The notes beneath the pieces are model-generated. The model made no database searches. It was not told the origin of the DNA and saw only the letters and a program-made list of their open reading frames with translations. A stretch of DNA of 64,000 nucleotides from Siphonodentalium dalli. Taxonomy: Eukaryota; Mollusca; Scaphopoda; Gadilida; Siphonodentaliidae. Shown piece by piece: positions 39,801 through 51,800 of this stretch. How positions within the stretch are numbered: the first letter of the stretch is position 1; each line of letters begins with the position of its first letter. Made by a program: the position numbers and the translations under genes. Where the stretch lies: NCBI GenBank assembly GCA_032622095.1, contig CP136062.1:229662578-229726577 (forward strand). Direction: 5' to 3'.

Positions 39801-42800
39801 TCGGATAATGTTTACAAAAATACTCAGAACTTAGATTCAGATTCGTATTGACTCAAATCAAACAAAGATCTTAAATCTGGTATACATGTGTGTTATGAAA
39901 TAATAGAATGTCCAATGATTCTCGGAATGACACTAGCACACAGCCTTGTATGACAATTTTGTTGTTCACTTATGTCTCTCTTACAGATTGAGTCAATTAG
40001 TTATATATCAGTTGAGAAATAACTCTTGTGTCAATTAAGGTTTATATGCATTATAACCGAAAAGTTTGAAGATAAATTATATAACTGGCGTAGCAATTTC
40101 ACAAGAGAACCACCATAACCACAGAAGGCATAAGTATAAAAGAAGCGTAAAACTTTGAGATTTATATTGCGGTCGAAAAAGACACACACCAAAGTTGAAA
40201 TTGATATGAATGTCAATCAGACATCCAATTATCAGTGATCAAGTGGTATCATGAATTCGTCTCTTTTGATTGGCTAGTGAACTGTGTACATGCATTGATC
40301 AACTGATCGATCCACTGTCGCAGCAGGTATTCCAGAAATATTTTGCATGTACTGTGACACGAGTTGTTACTTTCTGAAACCATATTTCTTTGCAAATGTT
40401 AGCTCGATCGAGTCTTGTTGATTTTTCTAGGTACTTATGCACCTAAATATTCATGGGTAATTGGCAGTAACTGTAATGGCAGAGCAGTACTACCTGAGGA
40501 ATTTGTATGAAGCATCGGAATCCCCGTTTATATAAAAAAATATCGAATAGTTTCCACGTACATTTTAGGTACGCGGTATATAGGTGTGGTCATATGGCAC
40601 GATGCTGCTATGAGTGCTGTCATTTCAATAGCAGAAGTAATCAAGAAATTTAGGTTATCGAGAAATAACTTTAATGTCTAAATAAAAATGTGGATTGACA
40701 GCTTAATGATTAAATTGTTTGGCGATAACATGTCCTGTCATCGGACATAACGGTGCGTGCGTACGTTTAAGTCTTTTACTACGTTATTATAGTGAAATTT
40801 CTTTTCTGGTAAGAGCATTGTGGTCTGTAGAAAGCAAGGAAATGCACCTGTCACCAAACATTCGACGAACTCCGAATCATGGTAGCCAATTTCGAATCGA
40901 ATCGAATCAGACAAACGATTTCGAATCACATCAAATCGAATCAATTCACAGGGCCCTAGGCATGGTCGACTTGCATATATAAGAGAATGCATTGGCACAG
41001 GGTGTTTAATGTTGCGCCAGCGCAGCTCCAGTCATGAATCTTATTTGCAGTGCACATTACCCCGGTACACTGACGACAACTGATGCCATTAACACTGGTA
41101 AACCACTGTGGGCGTCGGAGGATTATAGCACATGATTCTTATTTGCAGTGCACATTACCCCGGTACACTGACGACAACTGATGCCATTAACACTGGTAAA
41201 CCACTGTGGGCGTCGGAGGATTATAGCACATGATTCTTATTTGCAGTGCACATTACCCCGGTACACTGACGACAACTGATGCCATTAACACTGGTAAACC
41301 ACTGTGGGCATCGGAGGACTATAGCACATGATTCTTATTTGCAGTGCACATTACCCCGGTACACTGACGACGACTGATGCCATTAAAACTGGTAAACCGC
41401 TGTGGGCATCGGAGGATTATAGCACATTTAATGATAATGTTGGAGCCGGCTGTTGGGCTAGGGTTTGTATATAAATTATTATAAATATATTATGGCATCT
41501 GACACATGATGACTATCAGATATATGACCATCATTATTACTCAATATTTATGAAAAATCCACACCAGTCTCATACTCTCACCACTATCCATGCTCCCTCT
41601 TCTCTTCCTGTTTCTCCTCCACTATCTCTTCTCTTCTCGTTTCTCCCCACTATCACTCTCTGTTTTATTTCTCTCCCTCCTGCTATCCCGGACACTATCT
41701 TCCTTCTTCTTTTTATGCGCCCGTTTGAAAAACGTTCGTATTACGTAAATGGGTTGTCCGTCCATCCATTGTCCGTCCGTCCGCTTTTGGTTTCCGGATG
41801 ATAACTTTAGATTGAATCGAGTGAACTGAACCAAAGTTGGTATGTTAGTTTACCACACCAAAATACAGATCAAGTTGGAATATGGGTTTCGTCCGCATCA
41901 TTTTGACTGAGTTATGCCCCTTTTTTTACTTCGATTTTACCTGATTTGCGGTTTCCGGATGATAACTTTAGATTGAATCAAGTGAACTGAACCAAATTTG
42001 GTATATTATGGCCCTTTTTCGACTTAGAAACCTGTCAATTTCTAGTTTCCGGATGATAACTTTGGTTTGTGTGATCATATCTGAATCAAATTTAGAATGT
42101 TAGTTTATCAGCCCAAAATACAGGTCAGGTTCGAATATGGGTTTGCTCTGCCCATTTTTGTGAGACTTATGGCCCTTTTACGACTTAGAATCCTGTCAAT
42201 TTCTGGTTTCCGGATGATAACTTTAGCTTGTGTGATCATATCTGAATCAAATTTGGTATATGAGTTTATCAGCTCGAAATACAGATCAAGTTCGAATATG
42301 GGTACGATCCACCCATTGTGTTCTGAAATTTAGTATCAGATTTAGGGTCCTTGTTATTTTGTTCAGAAAAGCTGATGCCCCCGATGAAGCCACTTTTTCG
42401 GGGGACACTGTGGCCGGACGGGCTTTTATTCGACTTAGATTTTACCTGATTGTGTTTTATTTTTGTTATTATTTCATCTTAAGTCAAAAGTTTCAAACAA
42501 ATGAATTAAACCTTGCCCCACTCTACTCTAGAAATGGGCGTATTATGCCACGCCCCGATGGCGTGCTCTTGTTAGATGATGCTATGAATCTCTACTCTGG
42601 CTAATGCCCGTAGAGATCATATTCCACCAGTTCAAAACCTTGGAACATTTTGAAGTTTTGACAGGGAACCTTCTAAAGTCGAAAAAATAACTCGTGGGAA
42701 CATATTTCTTAGTTATTATCTGTTCCTTAATAATTTACTTCACTGTAGGTGAATGTCCCAATTCAAAGTGGCATGCTTTTCCGAGTTATTTGTGAGCCGA

Positions 42801-45800
42801 TATTGCAATAAACAATGAATTAATTAACCATTGGTTAATTATTTCTTGCAATTATGAGAACAGGCTTGTACAGCATATACTTATTCTCCCTGATTGCTTA
42901 ATGTGGTTTTATTCTGCTTTTCTTTACAGATTTTGAATCAGAATTACGTAAATGGATCCATGACAAGGTGAGTGTGACAAGACTGAGTTTAGTGTGCCTG
43001 TGAGACAAGACTGAGTTTAGTGTGCCTGTCATTGCAGAATGAGGTTCAGATAGCAAAACCTGTGTTTGTCCCTGATATTCAACTTGTCATTTATAGTATA
43101 GTAATGCCCTAAATAATTGACTCTTTAACCACAGCAGAATTATGGGTAACTTTTCAGGATTTAGTCGGAAATATGGCTTGTTGCCATTCATCGGAAAGCT
43201 CTCACTGAGAGCTTTCCGATGAATGGCAACAAGCCATATTTCCATCTAAATCCTGAAAAATTAAGTTGTGGTTATTGAGTCGATTATTTAAGGCATTACT
43301 GTATTCACAAAATTCAAGTCGATAAACGCTGAGCCCAAAAATTTTGAAATGTGCCCAAAATAAACATGAGAATGGAATTTTTTTCATTTGCAGAATGAGG
43401 TCCCCAGCGGGTGATGCTATCCCACTGTGCGGGCTTGCATCACCAAATTCAACGTTTAGGGACCTCATTCTGGTGGCCTCATTTACTGTGGGAGACAAAG
43501 ACTCAGATTGAAGTTTCCAAATGGCGAATATTGTGATGTACACCCATTTAGAACCTCGATTATGCAATGTGTCGTCTGCCAATTTGGGGATGTATAGAAA
43601 CTGAACTAAAAAAGATATAGAATCTATGCGAAGAAGTTTCTATAGAAATTTGATAATAAAGAAACGTTCTGAAGATGAGGCATAAGAAGAATGAGGTCTG
43701 TAGGGGGTGAATTTAGTGATGCTAGCCCACTATGCAGGATAGCGTCACTAAATTCACCCTCTGGGGACCTTATTCTGCAAAGACAGGGACACTAAACTCA
43801 GGCTTGATTACATAGCTATGTTTATTTACTGTAAAAGTACATTTATTCGTGGCGTTCAATTTTTGTGGTTGTTGATAACCACGTAATTAAAAACCCCGCG
43901 AAAAAATATTATCTTTGAAACTATCGCGGTGGCCATTTTGAGAATGTCATGCGGGAGGTACATGTAACTCTATTGACCCAATGTACATTCAGATCCTAGG
44001 GAGTTATGTTATGAGAAGAGAGTGACTTTCACCTAGGTTATGTAGGTTTATGTAATACAATCCCTTTGTTAACATTCTCAATAGTCGTCAACAAGAGCTT
44101 GGACACACGACATGCTAATTAATTATACTACAGTGCGGATGCGCAATTTACGACGGATCGCTGAGGTAACTGCACTTCTATTAGTTGGACTTGATTGTTA
44201 TTATTGGGGGTTTGGAGGCGACAGTTAGTACTGGTGGACCCACGAATTTACGAACCCACAAAATTGTCCTAAATGGCTGAACCACAAAAATTGATACCAA
44301 CGAATTTAAAGCCATTCACAGTACCAAGAAACACGGAAATGTCAAATTTTTATTGATATCAATGAAAATTTATCCTGAAAACGATCATTCTCAGAAAATG
44401 GATTTTCAACAATTTCCACGTTTTTTGGTCTCAATTTCGATACTATGGTTTGCCCTGATGTGCCCAAATAATCTAAGGCTTCTGATTGGTCATAACAGGT
44501 AGGTTTTTTTTTGTCTCTTACAGCACGATATCATTGAATCTGATAGCCAGATATTATTCAGCGCTTCTCTTTTATGTTTGCTCTGTCTATTACAGCATGA
44601 TATCATTGAATTGATAGCCTGATATTATTCCGCGCTCCCGTATTATGATTCTCTGTCTATTACAGCTCAATATGGAATCTGATAGCCCGATATTATTCCT
44701 CGCTCCTGTATTATGATTTCTCTGTCTATTACAGCACAATAGCATGGAATCTGATAGCGAGTTACTATTCCGCGCTCCCGTATGCTCGAGATGGATTAAT
44801 GACCGCAGAGGAGCCATGGAGTGGGAATTATGTTGTCGAATCTCCCATCTGGATCACTGGTCAGTGTTATAACTACTACCAAGCCTGATTATAGCGTGTC
44901 TGTCATTGGCAGAATAAGCTCACCAGAGGGTGAATTTAGTGATGCTGTCCTGTATAGTGGGCTAGCATCACTAAGTTCACCCTCAGGGGACCTCATTCTG
45001 CTTAGACCTTATCTTTTCTGGAAAGTTTCTTTATTATAATTTCTATAGAAACTCGGATTCGATTTCTTTTTTGGTTCAGTTTCTCTATATCCCCAAATTG
45101 GCAGAAAACACATTGCATAATCGAGGTTCCCAATGGGTGTACATCACAACATTCACCATTTGGGAACTTCAATCTGAGTGTATGTCTCGCATAGCAGATG
45201 AGGCTATGCAGAATGACGTCCCAGAGGTTGAATTTGGTGATCCTAGCCCCGCTAAATTCACCCTCTGGGGACCTCATTCTGCAAATGACAACAATGGCTA
45301 CTTTTTAGTCGAGTTTTTTTCCAAAACTCGACTTATAGTTTGATGAGGGACGGTGGGCGGGCGGGCGGCGTGTTTTGCTTATAACTCAACCGTTTATTGA
45401 TGGACAATACGCACATTTATTACAGAGTTATGGCCCTTTGCCATTTTTCACTGATTTTAGGCTCGTTAGCGCAACAACATCAACAAACGTTATCTGATTC
45501 GATTGAAATTTGGGATATAGGTGTCTCCCAAGAATATCTCGGTCGAGTTCGAAAACCGGCCAGGTCCGATAAAATTTGATAGAGTTATGGCCCTTAATTA
45601 GTCATTTTTCACGAATTTTCAGCTCGTTAGCGTGATAACTTCAACAAACGTTATCCGATTTGATTGAAATTTGGTATATAGGTGTCTCCCAAGAATATTT
45701 CGGTCGAGTTCGAAAACCGGCCAGCTCCGATAAAATTTGATAGAGTTATGGCCCTTAATTAGTCATTTTTTTCACAAATTTTCAGCTCGTTAGCGCGATA

Positions 45801-48800
45801 ATTTAACAAACATCATCCTATTTGATTGAAATTTTGATATATAGGTGTCTCCCATGAATACCTCGGACGAGTTAGAAAACCGGCCTAGTCCGATAAAATT
45901 TGATAGAGTTATGGTCCTTAAGTAGTCATTTTGTACGAATTTTGAGCTCGTTAGCGCGATAACTTCAACAAACGTCATCCGATTCAACTAAAATGTGGTA
46001 TATAAGTGTCTTCCAATAATATCCTGGACGAGTTCGAAAACCAGCCCGGTCCGATAAAATTTGATAGAGTTATGGTCCTTAACCCTTTGGCGAGTAGAAC
46101 GACATATATGTCGTCTATCGGTTGAGGAGTAGAACGACATATATGTCGTTTCAGGAAGTGTTATTTTACGTAGACATATCTTCAATAAATCATCTGATTT
46201 TTAAATGATTTGTATAGGAGTTATTTTGATTAATATAATGTCCCAAATGTATAAGTGCAATCGATTATGATAACACACGTTAACAAAAATTGTACATAAA
46301 TTAAAACGAATTATTGGACCTTTTTTATCCGAACTTGTTAATAATTATTGCTATGACGTTGACGTTAAATTTACTCATGACGTGATGTATATTTCGTTAC
46401 AGATACTCTCCAAAGGGTTAAGTAGTCATTTTGTACGAATTTTGAGCTTGTTAGCGCGATAACTTCAACAAACGTCATCCGATTCAACTAAAATTTGGTA
46501 TATAAGTGTCTTCCAATAATATCCTGGACGAGTTCGAAAACCAGCCTGGCCCAATAAAATTTGATAAGAGTTATGGCCCTTAATTAGTCATTTTTCGTGA
46601 ATTTTTAGCTTGTTAGCGCTATAACTTCAACAAACGTACTCCGATTTGTTTAAAATTTGGAATAGACATACTTGCCAAGAATATTTCGGACGAGTTCGAA
46701 AACCAGCCTGGCCCGATAAAATTTGATAGAGTTATGGCCCTTAATTAGTCATTTTTCGTGAATTTTTAGCTCGTTAGCGCGATGTGTGACTTGCTTCGCG
46801 CAATATCTCGAAAGAGTGCGAAAACCGGGTTTCTCCGAACTTTTTCCCCTGAGTTATACCCCTTAGTTTGTGAATTCTTCGCGATTTTGAAGCTGTTAGT
46901 GCGATAACTTAACAAATATTAACCGATTTTACCTATTAATTAGTCTACCGATACTGATGCACACCAACTTAACAAATATTAACCGATTTTACCTATTAAT
47001 TAGTCTACCGATACTGATGCACACCAATTGGCGGTAGCCACCGGCGGTAAGCCACCGAAAACGAGACACATCATCTCTGATGCCACCTCTTGTTTCTTAT
47101 TACAGCACACACTACCCAGTTCACAGACATCGGCTGGAAATATTTATCGTCAGATCACGGTGTCGTTACACTTCTCCACGGAGGCAGTATGGTTACTCTG
47201 GTCAGCCCAGATAAAAAAGATATTGCCATCGTCATAGAAACCATGGTATACTATCTAATAACTAATCTTATAGTCAGTCCACATAAAAGAGATATAACTA
47301 TCGTCATAGAAACCATGGTATACTATCTAATAACTAATCTTATAGTCAGTCCACATAAAAGAGATATAACTATCGTCATAGAAACCATGGTATACTATCT
47401 AATAACTATTCTTATAGTCAGTCCATATAAAAGAGATATAACCATCGTCATAGAAACCATGGTATACTATCTAATAACTATTCTTATAGTCAGTCCACAT
47501 AAAAGAGATATAACCATCGTTATAGAAACCATGGTATAATATGCCCAGATCAAATAGATATCAAATTCACCATAGAAACCATTGTAAAAAAATATTATCA
47601 TCGTGATAGAAACCATGATATTCTATCTGTGACAACTCCTCATGTAGTCAGCCTGGATAAGAAATAATATTACCATCGTCATAGAAACCATGGTATAGTA
47701 TTGCGATATGCTCTTTGAGTAGTCTGCTCAGAAAGTCACTCATGTTGTCAGATGTAGGGCCCTGCGAATAATCAAATTGATTCAGTCTCCTGAATCAAAT
47801 AAATTGTTTTTGATTTTCGGTTGTCAGAGTTTCGATTCGATTCACAGTATTTGATATCTACCATGAACTCTGTCTGGTAATTATTTCACAAAGAGAAACT
47901 GGAGAATTCAAATGCGCATTTGAGGCTTTGAAGTTCTTGCGAAATAACCTTTAAGTCAATATTAAAATTATAAATATATAATTGTAAATATTGTTAGGCC
48001 AAGGGTTTTCGCAAAATTTTAGGAAGCTCCAGTTATGAAAACATTAAAAATAACATAAAAAAAATTTCTTTACCTAAATGGCATCCACAATTTTCAATCT
48101 TCGTGTGATGATTATTTCCCGTTTTGTTTCAGTCTCATAACCATTCAGAGTGTATACGGCCGTTCTTACCAGAATATTCTGTTAAACCACAGAACATCAC
48201 CATAAGGCTCGGTGGATCCTTCGTAAGTTTTAAGTTATCCATAAAATGCAAGTTTAAAACTATATAGAGGATCTACAACCAGGCCCCAAGCTAGAAGGCG
48301 ACTGAGGCAAAGTTTTCGCCTTCAAGCCGGCGACTTCGCCCTCGGATGTCCGCAAGGTGAAAACGAAGTCGCCTTCCAAATTTGACAAAACTAGCTTGGG
48401 ATTTACGGTAATTTTAACTGTTCTAACAAGTCATTTTTAATTATAAATTGTATATTGTGTTCTGTATCCAGATATTCTAATCATATTGAGTGCTTTTGGA
48501 AACGGCAAATTGCAACGAAGTTTATGATGAGCTACTAGCTGCACGTTAGTTGTTACTTCGTTCCGTCCGGTCATTTTGTAACCGCAAATTGTATAGCCAT
48601 GCATGGTCACCACCAAACATGCAGTAGCCAATATAAACAAAGCATGCTGTCTTTTTAATGTCTATGCATTTAAACTCTAAAAATATCCATGAATTTTTAA
48701 TTTTAAGAAAAGTAGTTTGTGTCAGACTCCGTTTTCCAATCCAACTTTTTTACTTTTTGGAGTTGCAGATTTATTATGCACATGCTTGTTTACTATTAAA

Positions 48801-51800
48801 AATAGAGCTCTGAATGTGCATTGAAAGTACTTAGTTTAATGTCCTTATTGTTTATTTTAACAGACACCCACATTACAGCAGTGACCAAAAGCCATTTCCA
48901 AAAATTATAAATTTACAATAACAATTAATTTCTTCAGATATTAAAAGTCATTAAGTCAACATGTTTTATTTATAAATAAACCGATATTCGAAAATAAATA
49001 AGTGTTTCTTAAATTATGTTTTTCTTAAGTCTCTCCACTTCTCCATATTTTGGGCTGAAGTCTCCCTAAAATCTAAAGAGGGAGAAGTCACTTCTCCCTG
49101 TTTTCCAACCCTAGCTTGGGCCCTGTCTACAACTCGTCCCCAGTTTATAGCGGGATTTACAAAACAAGTCCAGTAAATTAGGTCTGGACCGAGCACTTTG
49201 GCGAGGTCCAGACCTAATTTACTGGATGAGTTTTGTAAATTCCGCTATAAACTGGGGAGGAGTGAGTTCTAGATTCTATTTATTACATGATTTAAAACCT
49301 AGAAAAAACAAACTTAAATCAACAAATGGCACGCAAAACTAACATCGGCTTCTATAAGGCACACAATGACATTTCACGTAACTATGCATTGTTTGCCCGC
49401 GTAAAGATAGTCCCAGATAAAGAAAGACTTTAATGGCGTAAAATGGCGTAAAATTAATAACATAACTTTTCAAACTCTTCATTCATTACAGTTTGTTGGA
49501 AAAATATTGGAAGCCATAGTATCTTGAGACGTAGCATACGGAAAGTAAACAGACGACAAACAGGAAGTCAAAGGTCACCTGGCACTATTTCCTGTTATCA
49601 AACGAACGTTTAATATCACAATTTATAGAATTGGTTTATTGAATGGAATAGGTGTAGGATCATGTAATAAATTTTATTTATAAACTGCTATCAATTGAGT
49701 ACCATGAGGTGACTTTTTATCTCGTCTCAGCTAAAGTTTTGGTGATTTTCGTATGCATAAAAGTGGAATACAGTGTCACCTTTATGCAAATAAATCATTA
49801 AAAAATAGTCTTTTTATGAGAAAATTGTTTGGTGATTGCATATTTTATGCAAATATACGAATTATATATTTAAGCGACATGAATTAACTGAAATTGATTG
49901 TACACCTCAAAATAAGTAAGTTTCCCCTCATACAATACCCTTTATCTTCTATGTTATTCATCCTATCGTATTGAAATTATTTGAATGAATTGAACACATG
50001 GTAATTTCAGCACATTGTAGTAGTTAACTGTCACAAAGGTGTCTTCATTAGAAAACAACGACCCTAAATTCCCACAGTATGATAACTGATCAACTTCAAG
50101 ACAATCACATGCAGTTATAAAGATGGTGAAACTTAACCCTTTCATGGTGGGAGCTGTGCGGGCACAACATTAAAGATCCTGTGCCAATGCATTCTCTTAT
50201 ATAAATGCGAGTCGACCATAGATCACCTCCCATAATTAAGAGAATGCAATGGGCTAACAATGTTTTATAAATATTTCTTACATTCTTTACCAATTTTATT
50301 TATCATTTTTTATCATTTTTTCTTACATTTTATAACAATTGTTGTAATTTTTTCTTATATTCTTTAACAATTTCATCATTTTTTTAAAATCATTTTTTCT
50401 TACCTTCTATAACAATTTTATATCATTTTTTTCATTGTTTCTTACATTCTTTAACAATTATAAAATATAATATAAAATTTTTAGGCCAATGCATTCTCTT
50501 ATATATGCGAGGTGACCTATGGTCGACTCGCATATATAAGAGAATGCATTGGCACAGGGTTTTCGCAAAAATTCAGGAAGCTCCAGTCATGAAAGGGTTA
50601 ACTGACACTTAAAACCCAGTTACTTTGTTCTACCTTGACCTTCTATTTCTCCGAATGGGCACTTTATACCCTTTATGGTGCCCCAGACAGAGAGAACAAT
50701 GCACTGATGACTGTCGTCTGCTTGGGTCTGTGTGAGGCTCCATATGGGAGTGTTAAATAAAAGGAAAATATGGGAGTGTTATATAACCCTTTATGGAGCC
50801 CCAGACAGTGAGAACAATGCACTGACTCGTCTGCTTGGGTCTGTATGAGGCTCCATATGGGAGTGTTAAATAAAAGGAAAATAAAACAATTACTTTACTT
50901 TATTTTTTACCAAATGGCATACACGATTAATAATTATTACTGGACACTTTAACCCTTTATGGAACCTCAGACAGAGAGAACAATGCACTGATGACTGTCG
51001 TCTGCCTGGGTTCGTGTGGGATTCCTAACTTGACCTTCTATTTCTTTGAATGGGCACTTTATACCACAAGTCGCCATTCGTAATCTAGAACGTTCATGCA
51101 TAATACCACAAGGCGACATTCATAATCTAGAATGTCCATGTCCCCAAATATATGCACAGTGAGCTTCGCACGAAAGCCTCTAAACAAGAAATAGTTCTCT
51201 GCTATATGCGAGAGCTTTCCGATGAATGGCAACAAGCCATATTTCCGACTAAATCCTGAAAAGTTACCCATAATTCTGCTGTGGTTAAGAGGTCGATTAA
51301 TTAGAGCTTTACTGTATCTGTTCTGTACAAGCCTGAGTTTAGTGTGTCAGTAATTTGCAAAATGAGGTCCCCAGAGGGAGAATTTAGTGTTGCTATCCCG
51401 CACAGTGGGCTAGCATCACCAAATTCACCCTATTGATCGAGACCTCATTCTGCTTAGGCCTCATCTTCTGGGAAGTATCTATAGTCTCCAATTAACATTG
51501 TTTTTAGTGACTTTTTCCCATCTGGGAAGTTTCTATATCCCCTAATTTGCAGAGAATAAAATGTATAATCGATGTGATTAATGGGTGAACATCACCAACT
51601 TCCAACTGGGGAACTTCATTCTGATACTAGGTATCCCATAGCTGTTGAGGCCTAAAATAATGAGTCCCCAGAGGGTGAATAGCCCACTATGTGAGATAGC
51701 CTCATTAAATTCACCCTCTGGGGACCTCATTCTGCAAATTACAGACACACTTAATTCAGACTTGGTTCTGTATTATTCAGATTGCTTCAATATAAGGAAT

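Noticed and set aside
42260-42604. 114-codon ORF ending before exon 9
   Set aside because: Starts inside a repeat array, no domain, no splice relation to GALC.
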